From the NCBI GenBank assembly GCA_003551965.1, contig PUOC01000193.1, forward strand, positions 1 through 32,393: 32,393 nt of DNA, written 5' to 3'. This DNA is from Clostridiales bacterium. GTDB taxonomy: Bacteria; Bacillota; Limnochordia; Darwinibacteriales; B1SED10-159. Position numbers and translations under genes: made by a program. Shown here piece by piece: positions 16,050 to 24,951 of this stretch. The first letter of the stretch is position 1; every line of letters begins with the position of its first letter. Under the pieces are notes generated by a model. It made no database searches. It was not told the DNA's origin and saw nothing but the letters and a program-made list of their open reading frames with translations.

Positions 16050-17279
16050 GTGAATCTCTATGAAAAAGCGCTCGCCATGCATGAGAAGTATCAAGGGAAA
16101 ATCAGTGTAGAGACTAAGGTTCCTGTGACAAACAAAGAGGACCTAAGTTTGGCGTACTCTCCTGGCGTGGCCGAGCCCTGTCGTGTGATCAGTACAGACG
16201 CCGACGCGGCCTATCGTTATACAACGAAGGGAAACATGGTGGCAGTGGTCAGTGACGGCACCGCTGTTCTGGGACTCGGCAACATTGGGGCCCAGGCGTC
16301 CCTGCCTGTCATGGAAGGAAAAGCTGTGCTCTTTAAGTCGTTCGCCGGTGTCGATGCATTCCCCATCTGTCTCGATGCTGCTTCTGCAGATGATGTGGTT
16401 TCCCATGTCAAGGCAATCGCCCCTGCCTTTGGAGGCATTAACCTGGAGGACATTGCTGGTCCCCGGTGTTTTGGCATTGAGGAACGTCTAAAGAAGGAAT
16501 TGGATATTCCGGTTTTTCATGATGATCAGCATGGCACAGCGGTGGTCATGTTTGCCGGCCTTCTCAATGCTCTCAAAGTCGTCGATAAGAAACTCCAGGG
16601 TTTGAGTACCGTTATCCTAGGCGCGGGAGCGGCGGGAGTCGCCATTGCCAAGCTGCTGCATTCGGCTGGCATGGAGGACATCGTGTTGGTGGATCGCCAG
16701 GGGGCGATTGCCGCGGGTCGCCAAGACTTGGATGCGGTGAAACAGGAGCTGGCTTCCTTTACCAATCCCGGGAATAAGATGGGTTCGCTGGCCGATGTTC
16801 TTCGGGGCGCCGATGTTTTCGTAGGTGTGGCCGGCCCCGACACTGTATCGGAAGCGATGGTATCATCCATGGCTCACAATCCCATCGTCTTCGCCCTGGC
16901 CAACCCAGAACCGGAGATCTACCCAGAGGCGGCTCAGAACGCGGGTGCAGCTGTTACTGCCACGGGGCGTTCGGACTACGCCAACCAGATCAACAATGTT
17001 CTGGGATTCCCGGGCATCTTCCGCGGCGCGCTCGATGTGCGAGCTTCTGACATTACGGAAAATATGAAGCTTGCGGCGGCCAATGCCATTGCTGAGCTAA
17101 TACCCGAATCAGACCTGCGCCGCGATTACATCATACCTGCACCGTTTGATGCTCGCGTAGCCCCGGAAGTGGCGGCCGCTGTGGCCCAGGCAGCAATGGA
17201 TGACGGTGTGGCTAGAAGAGATGTTGATCGGGATTGGGTTCGCCAGCACACATACGATACAGCTGCCTTGAAGCCGTAA
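16050..17279 (+). CDS. NAD-type malic enzyme (malate dehydrogenase, decarboxylating)
   Basis: This enzyme oxidatively decarboxylates malate to pyruvate and CO2 in the cytosol. It is the short prokaryotic form (409 residues), without the phosphotransacetylase-like tail of MaeB. Motifs: LSLAYSPGVAEPCRVI with the catalytic-region tyrosine, VSDGTAVLGLGNIGAQASLP, GKAVLFKSFAGVDAFPICLD, and the metal-site stretch EDIAGPRCFGIEERL then VFHDDQHGTAVV. The nucleotide fold is ILGAGAAGVAIAKLL, with acidic LVDRQG at the end of beta-2, which favours NAD over NADP. GTG at 16050 is preceded by AAAGGGG at 16034-16040. If the ATP synthase is sodium-coupled, malate and pyruvate metabolism could feed the same energy economy, but no direct link is visible. 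Confidence 0.93.
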   Translation: MNLYEKALAMHEKYQGKISVETKVPVTNKEDLSLAYSPGVAEPCRVISTDADAAYRYTTKGNMVAVVSDGTAVLGLGNIGAQASLPVMEGKAVLFKSFAGVDAFPICLDAASADDVVSHVKAIAPAFGGINLEDIAGPRCFGIEERLKKELDIPVFHDDQHGTAVVMFAGLLNALKVVDKKLQGLSTVILGAGAAGVAIAKLLHSAGMEDIVLVDRQGAIAAGRQDLDAVKQELASFTNPGNKMGSLADVLRGADVFVGVAGPDTVSEAMVSSMAHNPIVFALANPEPEIYPEAAQNAGAAVTATGRSDYANQINNVLGFPGIFRGALDVRASDITENMKLAAANAIAELIPESDLRRDYIIPAPFDARVAPEVAAAVAQAAMDDGVARRDVDRDWVRQHTYDTAALKP

Positions 17280-17282
17280 AAC

Positions 17283-17753
17283 TTGTCTGCAAAGGATGTG
17301 ACCGGTATAGGCTCGTTTTTTTCGTCGCTATCGGACAATCAAGTGTTGATGACAGCCTTGGCAGCATGGGCCTTGGCGCAGATCATCAAGACCGTCACCT
17401 GGGCGATTAAAGAGCGGTCCATGAATTTTCGCCGTTTGGTGGAGGCCGGTGGTTGGCCTAGTTCTCATTCGGCATTCGTCACATCACTGACGGCTGCCAT
17501 CGGCTGGGAAAAAGGTTGGGAGTCGCCCGAATTTGCCCTGAGTGCAGTCTTTGCCCTGATTGTGATGTACGATGCAGCAGGGGTTCGCAGAGCTGCAGGC
17601 AAACAGGCACGGGTCCTGAACGCTATAGTGGAGGACTTGAACAAACGGGAGCTGCATCCCGAAAGGCTAAAGGAGCTCCTGGGACACACTCCCGTTGAAG
17701 TTTTAGGCGGTGCTGTGCTCGGTATCTTTGTGGCTTGGGTTCGTTTGGCATGA
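17283..17753 (+). CDS. Divergent PAP2 family protein (DUF212)
   Basis: A 156-residue membrane protein of the DUF212/COG1963 family, distantly related to PAP2 phosphatases. The family hallmarks are present: LMTALAAWALAQIIKTV at the N-terminus, GGWPSSHSAFVTSLTAAIG (about 60-78) with the SxxH-type phosphatase motif, VMYDAAGVRRAAGKQARVLN, and LKELLGHTPVEVLGGAVLG near the end. Members probably act on a phosphorylated lipid, but no substrate is proven. The start is unclear. TTG 17283 has no ribosome site, GTG 17298 is too close to AAAGGA (17290-17295), and GTG 17343 or ATG 17349 near the first helix are other options. It lies 3 bases after the malic enzyme gene and converges on the lipoprotein gene. 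Confidence 0.85.
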   Translation: MSAKDVTGIGSFFSSLSDNQVLMTALAAWALAQIIKTVTWAIKERSMNFRRLVEAGGWPSSHSAFVTSLTAAIGWEKGWESPEFALSAVFALIVMYDAAGVRRAAGKQARVLNAIVEDLNKRELHPERLKELLGHTPVEVLGGAVLGIFVAWVRLA

Positions 17754-17789
17754 CCTATGCTTCGACCAATGCAGGCATCGGGGCAAGTT

Positions 17790-18746
17790 TTAGGGGTTCC
17801 AGTCCTGGGGCTGGGCGCGATAGCCCTCGATGCCGATGCTTGACACCGCCGCCACGGTGTATCGTCCACCGACGACGGAATCGCCGTGAACAAAGCTCAA
17901 TCCGGCGATCGGTTCCTCGGTCAGTTGTTCAAAGGGTTCTTGAACATCTGGCTGCCAGAATACTCGATACCCTTGGATCGGGCCGTCTACGGCCGCCCAG
18001 GTCAGCTCGATGCTTTCCTGGCCGTCTCCGATAGCTGTAAGCTGCTGCGGTGCCGGCGGCAGCTCGTGCACGGCTGCAGAAATTGTCAGCGACTCCAGAG
18101 CCGGTGACCACTGCAGGGTAGTCTCGGAAGCGGCCTCCACATCCAGCAGATGCCACGCTCCGGCGTGGATTTGATCGGAGATGCGGAAGGAGTCCGTGTA
18201 GAGTTGAACAGCAAAGCTGTAACTGCCGGGTGGGACTTGGTAGGTGTCGGCAAGCGGTTCTTCCAACGATTCCCGGGTGATTTCCTCCAACCTCTCATCG
18301 AAATAGACGCGAGCCCGCAGCACCTCGTGGGCCAAAGGGTACTGCGACAGGTCTATGAACAACGCGATCGTCCCGTCCGCAGGCCTGAGTGCCAATTCGA
18401 GGGTCACGGGCTGATCCGAGCGTATGGCCACGTCCTCCTTCTTGTCTTGGTAAAGGGAGTGGCCGTTTTCGTCGTATAGGGTCATCTCCACACTCCACGT
18501 CCCCACGGGAACGGAAAAGCTTGCTGTGATCTCCTGCCCTTGTACGGAGACAGTTTTTTCTAAGGAATGGCGTCCCCGGTTGAAGATGATCATGCCCGTG
18601 TGTATCTGTTCCATGGATTTTGCCCCGTCCAACTGGGCCTGTAGGTGTACCGTACCAGTATCGGCATAGGGAACGCCGGTCCCGGATGTCCCTCCACAGC
18701 CGGCCATTGTCAGGCAGCAGCACATCAAAAGAACAATTGTCCGCAT
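17790..18746 (-). CDS. Secreted lipoprotein with C-terminal fibronectin type III-like domain
   Basis: This 318-residue protein is encoded against the direction of its neighbours. Its signal peptide is MRTIVLLMCCCLTMAGC, with a lipobox ending MAGC and C17 as the lipidation site; three further cysteines precede it. A Gly/Ser/Thr linker follows. Two beta-rich stretches (about 30-110 and 115-210) contain patterns such as WSVEMTLYDENGHSLY and QVPPGSYSFAVQLYTDSF that resemble repeated Ig-like modules. The C-terminal ~90 residues are FN3-like (QQLTAIGDGQESIELTW, GYRVFW, RYTVAAVSSIG). No catalytic motif is visible. It may be a surface adhesion or scaffold protein. The ribosome site AGGAGG precedes the start. 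Confidence 0.85.
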   Translation of the reverse strand: MRTIVLLMCCCLTMAGCGGTSGTGVPYADTGTVHLQAQLDGAKSMEQIHTGMIIFNRGRHSLEKTVSVQGQEITASFSVPVGTWSVEMTLYDENGHSLYQDKKEDVAIRSDQPVTLELALRPADGTIALFIDLSQYPLAHEVLRARVYFDERLEEITRESLEEPLADTYQVPPGSYSFAVQLYTDSFRISDQIHAGAWHLLDVEAASETTLQWSPALESLTISAAVHELPPAPQQLTAIGDGQESIELTWAAVDGPIQGYRVFWQPDVQEPFEQLTEEPIAGLSFVHGDSVVGGRYTVAAVSSIGIEGYRAQPQDWNP

Positions 18747-18781
18747 GCTGAACCTCCTACACGTCTCCAGTCGGTAAGAGT

Positions 18782-18790
18782 AGTATAGCA
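18782..18790 (-). promoter_or_regulatory. Extended -10 promoter candidate for the lipoprotein gene
   Basis: On the minus strand TGCTATACT forms an extended -10 element (TGnTATACT) about 36 bases upstream of the lipoprotein ATG. No good -35 is seen at the right distance. It overlaps the region just ahead of the divergent M42 peptidase gene. Confidence 0.4.
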
Positions 18791-18811
18791 GAAAAGAGGA
18801 GGAAGCGACAG

Positions 18812-19882
18812 ATGGAAAGAATGAAATTTCTGAAATCCATGACGGCAGCCCCCGGAATCCCTGGTTTCGAGCGCCAAGTCCAAGAGGTGCTATTGGATTA
18901 TCTGGACGGATGCGCTGCGGTGAGCCGGGACAGGCTGGGCAGCCTGATTTTTAGGAAGGTCGGCGACGAGAACGGCCCCAAGGTGATGCTTCCTGGACAT
19001 ATGGACGAAATCGGTTTTATGGTTAACCTGGTAACGGACGAAGGATACCTTCGATTTGTGCCGTTAGGAGGTTGGTGGGATCAGGTTCTTCTGGGCCAAC
19101 GGGTCAGAATACAAGCCAATGACCGTTGGGTAACAGGCGTCATTGGTTCTAAACCTCCGCATATTCTTAAGGATGAGGAACGTAGTAAAGTTGTGAAACA
19201 GGATGCCATGTTCATCGATATTGGAGCCCGAAACCGCGACCATGTGGAGCAGGAACTCGGCATCAAACCAGGAGCTCCGGTGTTTCCGGTCAGTGAGTTT
19301 GAGAAGATGGCAGATCCGAAGATGATCCTGGCCAAGGCTTGGGATGACCGGGCTGGATGTGCGGCGTTTGCCGAGGTCATCCGGGCTCTGCAGAATAGCG
19401 ATCACCCTAACGTCGTGTACGGTGTTGGTACGGTGCAGGAAGAGGTCGGCCTGCGCGGTGCCCAGACTAGCGCCCAGATGATTGAGCCCGATGTATGTGT
19501 TGCGTTGGATGTGGGTATAGCCGGCGATATGCCGGGGGTGACTGCCGAGGAAAGCCCTTTGAAAATGGGAAAGGGGCCCGTGATGTATTTGGCCGACCGA
19601 AGCGTCATCGCCCATCCAGGTCTGCGGGAGTTGGTTATCGACACAGCTCGCGGCGAAAACATCGACCTGCAGTTCTCTACACTGATGGGCGGCGGTACCG
19701 ATGCTGGATCGGTGCATCTTGTGGGTGCCGGTGTTCCCAGTTTAACGCTGGGTGTGGCAGTTCGCTATGTGCATAGTCATCAGGGCATCATGCACCTCGA
19801 TGATTACGAGGGGCTCGTCAAGCTCCTCACTGCTGTCGTTAGGACACTGGATTGGGATATTGTAAAGGAGCTGCACAAGTAG
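18812..19882 (+). CDS. M42 family metallo-aminopeptidase
   Basis: A cytosolic, co-catalytic metal aminopeptidase (M42; FrvX/YsdC/PepA-like), which forms large tetrahedral assemblies in characterised members and trims short peptides. The 356 residues include the metal ligands in order: His and the catalytic Asp in MLPGHMDEIGFMV, the bridging Asp in AWDDRAGCAAF, the Glu pair in TVQEEVGLRGAQ, Asp in VALDVGIAGD, and a late His in RYVHSHQGIMHLDD. GGGTDAGSVHL is also typical. ATG 18812 follows AGAGGAGGAAG. Together with the opp-like importer and the M19 dipeptidase nearby, it suggests peptide use, though annotation of M42 members as endoglucanase also exists. Confidence 0.93.
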   Translation: MERMKFLKSMTAAPGIPGFERQVQEVLLDYLDGCAAVSRDRLGSLIFRKVGDENGPKVMLPGHMDEIGFMVNLVTDEGYLRFVPLGGWWDQVLLGQRVRIQANDRWVTGVIGSKPPHILKDEERSKVVKQDAMFIDIGARNRDHVEQELGIKPGAPVFPVSEFEKMADPKMILAKAWDDRAGCAAFAEVIRALQNSDHPNVVYGVGTVQEEVGLRGAQTSAQMIEPDVCVALDVGIAGDMPGVTAEESPLKMGKGPVMYLADRSVIAHPGLRELVIDTARGENIDLQFSTLMGGGTDAGSVHLVGAGVPSLTLGVAVRYVHSHQGIMHLDDYEGLVKLLTAVVRTLDWDIVKELHK

Positions 19883-19885
19883 ACT

Positions 19886-21145
19886 ATGAAAGCTGAAATC
19901 GTTACCATAGGTTCAGAGCTGCTTTTGGGTCAGATTGTTGACACCAATGCTTCCTATCTGGCGGCAGAGTTGGCTGCGTTGGGAATTGATATGCATTTCA
20001 AAACGACAGTGGGGGATAACTGGTTTCGTGTCCAGCACGCACTCTCACAGGCGTTGAACAGGGCCGATGTGGTTCTTACCAGCGGTGGGCTGGGACCTAC
20101 AATGGACGACCTGACGCGAGAAGCAGCAGCCAGCGTATTTGGCCGCCCGCTTCTTCTGGATCAGACGGCTCTCGAGGATCTGGAGGAATTTTTCCGGCGA
20201 CGGGGCCGGGTGATGACAGAAAACAACCGCAAGCAAGCACATCTGCCCAAGGGCAGCATTGTCATTCGCAACAACTGGGGTACGGCACCGGGGTTTATCT
20301 TGGAAGATGGCCCCCGGACGCTGGCATGTCTGCCCGGCGTTCCCACGGAATTAAAGGGGATGTTCCATGCCGCCGTGGCTCCCTATTTGGTCAAGAAGCG
20401 CGGAGAAGGATCCGTTATTGTCTCCCGCACTCTTCATTTTTCGGGGATTGGGGAATCGGCCTTGGAGGATGCTGTCAAGGACATTCTGGCGGAGCAGACC
20501 AATCCGACGGTTGCGCCCTACGCTTCTGCGGGTCATGTTAAGCTCCGTATTACGGCCAAGGCAGAGAACCAAGCTGTCTGTGAGGCCCTTATTCAGCCCA
20601 TGGAAGACCGGCTTGTCAGTCGGCTTGAGCCGTATTTTTTAGGGGTCAACGGGGCTACGTTGGAAGGAGCCGTGGGGGACCTGCTGCAGAAGCGGCAGGC
20701 GACGGTTGCTGTTGCAGAGTCATGTACAGGCGGGTTGATCGGTCATCGGTTGACGAATACGCCGGGTTCTTCGGCCTATTTCTCGTGTGGGTTTATAACC
20801 TACAGCAATGAAGCGAAAAAGCGGTATCTAGGGGTTCCGGGAAGTACACTCCAGGAGCATGGCGCCGTTAGCGAAGCGACGGCTCGGTCCATGGCCAATG
20901 GTGTGAGAAAGGCGGCTGGGACCACGTGGGGTCTGGCTGTGACCGGTATCGCAGGCCCCGCGGGAGGATCAGCTGCAAAACCCGTGGGGACCGTGCATCT
21001 TTGTGCGGCAGGCCCAGACGGGGCGTGCCACGAGGAACATTTCTTCCGGGGTGAACGCCTGCAGATCAAGGAACGATCAGCACAGGCGGCCTTAGACCTG
21101 CTGCGGCGATCGCTCCAAAAAAATGTTGAAGAACACAGGGTGTGA
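19886..21145 (+). CDS. cinA: CinA: ADP-ribose pyrophosphatase / nicotinamide-nucleotide amidase
   Basis: CinA proteins recycle pyridine nucleotides: the C-terminal domain deamidates NMN to nicotinate mononucleotide, and the N-terminal domain hydrolyses ADP-ribose in studied members. All 419 residues are present. The N-terminal MoCF-like domain has EIVTIGSELLLGQIVDTNAS and VLTSGGLGPTMDDLTREAA. The C-terminal amidase domain has VAVAESCTGGLIGHRLTN, GFITYSNEAKKRYLGV and GLAVTGIAGPAGG. It starts 3 bases after the M42 peptidase stop and heads the conserved cinA-thpR-recA-recX string. In Bacillus and Streptococcus cinA lies directly before recA and may share its transcript. Confidence 0.95.
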   Translation: MKAEIVTIGSELLLGQIVDTNASYLAAELAALGIDMHFKTTVGDNWFRVQHALSQALNRADVVLTSGGLGPTMDDLTREAAASVFGRPLLLDQTALEDLEEFFRRRGRVMTENNRKQAHLPKGSIVIRNNWGTAPGFILEDGPRTLACLPGVPTELKGMFHAAVAPYLVKKRGEGSVIVSRTLHFSGIGESALEDAVKDILAEQTNPTVAPYASAGHVKLRITAKAENQAVCEALIQPMEDRLVSRLEPYFLGVNGATLEGAVGDLLQKRQATVAVAESCTGGLIGHRLTNTPGSSAYFSCGFITYSNEAKKRYLGVPGSTLQEHGAVSEATARSMANGVRKAAGTTWGLAVTGIAGPAGGSAAKPVGTVHLCAAGPDGACHEEHFFRGERLQIKERSAQAALDLLRRSLQKNVEEHRV

Positions 21146-21228
21146 TCCGGCCCATAGGAGAAGGATTCGGATGATCCGTGTCGAATAGGGTGTGAGAAGA
21201 GCTTTTTGTGACAGGGAGTGTCAGTTTG

Positions 21229-21756
21229 ATGCGGGTGTTTTATGCCCTTCCACTGTGGGATACCTTGGATACGAGAGCCATGCAAAAGGAGATAGGTGCC
21301 GAAGGACTGCGGTGGATTCCTTCCCATCAACTCCATCTTACCTTGTGTTTTAAGGGGGAAATCGCTGATGATCAAATTCCATCGGCGATAGCTGAGCTGG
21401 AACATGCAGCCCGGCTGTTTCCTCCTTTTTCTTTACATTGGGAGCGAACAGGTGTTTTTCCCCAATGGCGGCGGCCCCGCGTATTGTGGCTTGGAATTGG
21501 GGACCCTGAAGCCGGCGGAATCAGGAAACTTGGCCTTGCACTAGGCAATAATGCGTTAACTCCCCATGTCACCGTGGCCCGGGTTAAGAGGCCGGTTGAG
21601 AACGAAATCCTGGAGCGCTGGAAGCGGTTTTCACCGCCCGACAAGCCGGTGTTTGTTGACAGAATCAGTTTGATACAGAGTATCCTGCATTCCACAGGCC
21701 CAGAATACCGGATCCTGTCGGAAGCTGAATTACAAGGAGCGATGAGCAATGAGTGA
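21229..21756 (+). CDS. thpR: RNA 2',3'-cyclic phosphodiesterase
   Basis: A 2H-family phosphoesterase (ThpR/LigT) that opens 2',3'-cyclic phosphate ends of RNA. The two catalytic HxT motifs are clear: HLTLCFKG (about residue 34 from this start) and HVTVARVK (about 111). The C-terminal strand reads [21 protein letters not shown] at 21229 (MRVFYALPL) is chosen because AGGGAG lies at 21212-21217; the frame also opens at GTG 21208 with no good ribosome site. The protein is then 175 residues, a normal family size. The stop overlaps the recA start by 8 bases, as in several clostridial cinA-thpR-recA clusters. Confidence 0.9.
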   Translation: MRVFYALPLWDTLDTRAMQKEIGAEGLRWIPSHQLHLTLCFKGEIADDQIPSAIAELEHAARLFPPFSLHWERTGVFPQWRRPRVLWLGIGDPEAGGIRKLGLALGNNALTPHVTVARVKRPVENEILERWKRFSPPDKPVFVDRISLIQSILHSTGPEYRILSEAELQGAMSNE

Positions 21757-22795
21757 CAAACTGAAAGCGTTGGATACGGCGGTTTTGCAGATAGAGAAGC
21801 AATTCGGCAAAGGGTCGATCATGCGTCTCGGTGAGCAGTCGACGAAACGAGATGTCTCGGCCATTCCGACCGGGTCGATTGCTCTGGATATTGCCCTGGG
21901 AGTCGGAGGTATTCCCAAGGGACGGGTGGTAGAGATATATGGCCCGGAGTCCTCCGGGAAGACCACGCTGACCCTGCATATCATTGCAGAGGCCCAGAGA
22001 GCCGGTGGCGTAGCCGCTATGATCGATGCGGAACACGCGTTGGACCCAGTGTATGCCCGTAAACTAGGCGTGGACATTGACAATCTGTTGATTTCCCAAC
22101 CAGACCACGCAGAGCAGGCATTGGAAATCGCTGAACATCTCGTTCGCAGCGGAGCAGTGGACATCGTAGTGATCGATTCGGTGGCAGCTCTCGTGCCGCG
22201 TGCTGAAATCGAGGGTGAAATGGGCGACTCTCATGTAGGCCTGCAGGCCCGGTTGATGTCGCAGGCTCTGCGGAAACTGACAGGCGCGATCAGCAAATCA
22301 TACAGCACTGTTGTATTTACAAACCAGTTGCGCGAGAAGGTCGGCATCATGTTCGGCAACCCGGAAACGACCCCTGGAGGGCGGGCTTTGAAATTCTATG
22401 CTTCGCTCCGCTTGGATATCCGACGTATAGAAACGCTCAAGCAGAACAATGAAATGGTGGGCAACCGCACACGGGTGAAAGTGCTAAAGAATAAGGTGGC
22501 ACCGCCCTTTAAAGAGGCGGAGTTTGACATCATGTATGGCGAGGGCATTTCCAGAGAAGGCAGCGTACTGGATATGGCTAGCAAAATCGACATCGTCAAT
22601 AAGAGCGGGGCGTGGTATTCCTATGGCGACATGCGGCTTGGCCAAGGCCGCGAAAATGCCAAGGATTTCCTTAAGAGCAACAAAGAATTAACCGAGGAAC
22701 TGGAGCACAAAGTGCGAGAAGCGTATGGGCTTATTCCTGCGTCCGAAGAGCCGCTCTCCCATGAGACCGAGAACGATGCCCAAGAAAAGCTCTAG
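21749..22795 (+). CDS. recA: Recombinase RecA
   Basis: RecA forms filaments on single-stranded DNA, promotes strand exchange and triggers LexA self-cleavage. The 348 residues are intact, with Walker [10 protein letters not shown] at 65-73, the Walker B region [17 protein letters not shown], the L1/L2 DNA-binding stretch ([15 protein letters not shown], then [17 protein letters not shown]), and an acidic C-terminus. AAGGAG at 21734-21739 precedes the ATG by 9 bases. No SOS box was identified immediately upstream; the gene lies inside the cinA-thpR unit and may depend on an upstream promoter. There is no intein. Confidence 0.99.
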   Translation: MSDKLKALDTAVLQIEKQFGKGSIMRLGEQSTKRDVSAIPTGSIALDIALGVGGIPKGRVVEIYGPESSGKTTLTLHIIAEAQRAGGVAAMIDAEHALDPVYARKLGVDIDNLLISQPDHAEQALEIAEHLVRSGAVDIVVIDSVAALVPRAEIEGEMGDSHVGLQARLMSQALRKLTGAISKSYSTVVFTNQLREKVGIMFGNPETTPGGRALKFYASLRLDIRRIETLKQNNEMVGNRTRVKVLKNKVAPPFKEAEFDIMYGEGISREGSVLDMASKIDIVNKSGAWYSYGDMRLGQGRENAKDFLKSNKELTEELEHKVREAYGLIPASEEPLSHETENDAQEKL

Positions 22796-23246
22796 GGAAA
22801 AGGCAGTAGCGCTTCTCACAGCCCGCGACCGCACGGAAGAGGAGCTGCGCCGGCGGCTGCGGCGAGATGGTTTTGAGCCAGAAGACGTTGAGGCGACACT
22901 GTGCTGGCTGAAAGAGATCGGTTATTTGGACGATAGGCGCACAGCCAAACTCTACGTGGAAAACCGCAATCGATTTGGCCCCCTAGGACGCCTCGGGCTA
23001 GAGGCTAAGCTAAAGGAGAAGGGCATTGACGGTGCCATTATTGATCAAGTTATCAATAATCCGGAACAGGATTACCAATTGGCCCGCCGCTTGGCCGCGG
23101 AGAGGTTGACCCGCTTGGGCACACTGCCGAAACAGAAGCAGCGCCAGCGGCTCGGCTCCTACCTAGGCAGAAGGGGTTTTAGCTGGGAAGTTATCCGCTC
23201 CGTCCTTGCTGAGGCCTCCTTAGATTGTCTTGACACAGATTTATAA
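22776..23246 (+). CDS. recX: Regulatory protein RecX
   Basis: RecX binds RecA filaments and limits their activity. From ATG 22776 it has 156 residues arranged in three-helix RecX repeats: [20 protein letters not shown], then [19 protein letters not shown], and a third module near [19 protein letters not shown]. The start overlaps the end of recA by 20 bases in another frame; ATG 22761 is a second possible start. This overlap suggests recA and recX are translated from one message. A hairpin with a T-rich tail after the stop ends the unit. Confidence 0.93.
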   Translation: MPKKSSREKAVALLTARDRTEEELRRRLRRDGFEPEDVEATLCWLKEIGYLDDRRTAKLYVENRNRFGPLGRLGLEAKLKEKGIDGAIIDQVINNPEQDYQLARRLAAERLTRLGTLPKQKQRQRLGSYLGRRGFSWEVIRSVLAEASLDCLDTDL

Positions 23247-23307
23247 AAGGAATACAATAAAACAAGGGATTGGTGAGCCTGTGCGTTGAGCTTGAGTAGA
23301 AAGGCCG

Positions 23308-23332
23308 GCCGAGTACTGTACTCGGCTTTCTT
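23308..23332 (+). terminator. Intrinsic terminator after recX
   Basis: GCCGAGTAC (23308-23316) and GTACTCGGC (23318-23326) form a perfect 9-bp stem around one T, followed by TTTCTTT. The upstream side is also A/G-rich (AGAAAG), so it may work in both directions. It separates the recA-recX unit from rny. Confidence 0.7.
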
Positions 23333-23355
23333 TGCTAAGTTTAAGAAAATAGGAG

Positions 23356-24906
23356 GTGAATCTGATCAACATTTTATTAACAATATTATCGTATGTTTTG
23401 GTCGCTGCGTTCGCTGCGCTTGTCGGCTATATTATCCGAAAGACGATTGCTGAGGCGAAGATAACATCGGCCGAGCAGGAAGCAAAGCGTATTATAGACG
23501 ATGCGGAAAAGGCGGGCGAAGCAAAGAAGCGCGAAGCGCTTCTTGAGGCTAAGGAAGAGGTTCACAAACTCCGCACCGACATGGAGCGGGAAAATAAAGA
23601 ACGCCGCAATGAACTGCAGCAGATGGAGCGCCGTCTGATGCAGAAGGAAGAAGCTCTTGATCGAAAAAGCGATCAAATCGAACGCAAAGAAGAAAGCTTG
23701 AACCAGAAAGAGCGCAATGTGGAAAAGGCCAAGACCGAAATCGACGAGATCGTTGCTGCACAGCGGACCGAATTAGAAAGGGTGTCAAACCTTTCTTCCG
23801 AAGAGGCGAAGAGTTATCTGCTGAAGCAGGTCGAAGACGAAATACAGCACGAAATGGCTGTGATGATCCGGGACGTAGAGCACAAGGCTCGGGAAGAGGC
23901 TGACAAACGGGCGCGAGAAGTGGTTTCCCTTGCCATTCAACGGACGGCCGCGGACCACGTCGCCGAGACGACCGTATCCGTGGTTAACTTGCCTAATGAC
24001 GACATGAAAGGACGGATAATCGGCCGTGAAGGGCGCAATATCCGTGCTTTGGAAACATTGACTGGCATCGATCTCATTATTGACGATACACCCGAAGCAG
24101 TGATTCTTTCAGGGTTTGATCCAATTCGGCGCGAGATTGCCCGGATTGCCTTAGAGAAGTTGATTGCCGATGGACGCATTCATCCCGCTCGGATTGAAGA
24201 GATGGTGGAAAAGGCGCGTAAGGAAGTCGATGCGATCATCCGTGATGAGGGTGAACAAGCTACGTTTGAAACCGATGTCCATGGTCTGCATCCCGAACTG
24301 ATCAAGCTGCTGGGCCGGCTGCGGTTCCGGACAAGCTATGGCCAGAATGTGCTCAAGCATGCCATTGAGGTCTCCCATCTTGCAGGGATTATGGCGGCCG
24401 AGCTCGGTGCCGACTCCAGGATGGCCCGGCGGGCTGGCCTGCTGCATGACATCGGCAAGGCCATCGATCATGAAGTGGAAGGAACCCACATCGAAATCGG
24501 CATGGACGTGCTGAAGCGGTACAAGGAAGCACCGGAAGTCATCCATGCCATGGCCTGTCACCATGGCGACTATGAGGCCGAGAGCATCGAGGCTGTACTG
24601 GTGACAGCGGCTGACTCAGTTTCGGCGGCCCGGCCCGGTGCCCGCCGAGAGACGTTGGAAAGTTATATCAAACGTCTGCAAAAGCTTGAGGAAATTTCCG
24701 GGGAGTTCGATGGCGTTGACAAGTCATTTGCCATTCAGGCTGGTCGAGAAGTCCGCATTATGGTTAAACCGGAATCCATTGATGATGCCACATCGACGAA
24801 ACTGGCTCGAGATATCGTGAAGCGGATTGAATCCGAAATGGAGTATCCAGGCCAGATTAAGGTAACCGTAATTCGAGAGACCCGGGCCGTTGAATATGCA
24901 AAATGA
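23356..24906 (+). CDS. rny: Ribonuclease Y
   Basis: RNase Y is the membrane-anchored endonuclease that starts decay of many mRNAs in Bacillota. Up to 516 residues: one N-terminal membrane helix (about 4-25), a long charged coiled coil (about 30-190), a KH RNA-binding domain with [15 protein letters not shown] (from ~218), and an HD domain with [10 protein letters not shown] (~364) and [13 protein letters not shown]. The start is odd. GTG 23356 lies inside the ribosome site AGGAGGTGA (23351-23359). At normal spacing the in-frame codons are CTG 23362 and ATC 23365, so a non-standard start is possible. The stop is within the 5' arm of a terminator hairpin. Confidence 0.97.
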   Translation: MNLINILLTILSYVLVAAFAALVGYIIRKTIAEAKITSAEQEAKRIIDDAEKAGEAKKREALLEAKEEVHKLRTDMERENKERRNELQQMERRLMQKEEALDRKSDQIERKEESLNQKERNVEKAKTEIDEIVAAQRTELERVSNLSSEEAKSYLLKQVEDEIQHEMAVMIRDVEHKAREEADKRAREVVSLAIQRTAADHVAETTVSVVNLPNDDMKGRIIGREGRNIRALETLTGIDLIIDDTPEAVILSGFDPIRREIARIALEKLIADGRIHPARIEEMVEKARKEVDAIIRDEGEQATFETDVHGLHPELIKLLGRLRFRTSYGQNVLKHAIEVSHLAGIMAAELGADSRMARRAGLLHDIGKAIDHEVEGTHIEIGMDVLKRYKEAPEVIHAMACHHGDYEAESIEAVLVTAADSVSAARPGARRETLESYIKRLQKLEEISGEFDGVDKSFAIQAGREVRIMVKPESIDDATSTKLARDIVKRIESEMEYPGQIKVTVIRETRAVEYAK

Positions 24907-24932
24907 GCCAGGCAGCCATGCCTGGCTTTTTC
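24906..24932 (+). terminator. Intrinsic terminator overlapping the rny stop
   Basis: AGCCAGGCA (24906-24914) and TGCCTGGCT (24919-24927) form a perfect 9-bp stem with a 4-base loop, followed by a T-run (TTTTC). The first base belongs to the rny stop codon. Read-through or a further promoter is needed for the gene that follows at 24952. Confidence 0.8.
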
Positions 24933-24951
24933 AACAAGGGAGGGCGAACCT

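Noticed and set aside
21749-22795. Intein or insertion in RecA
   Set aside because: The protein has the normal length and its motifs are contiguous.
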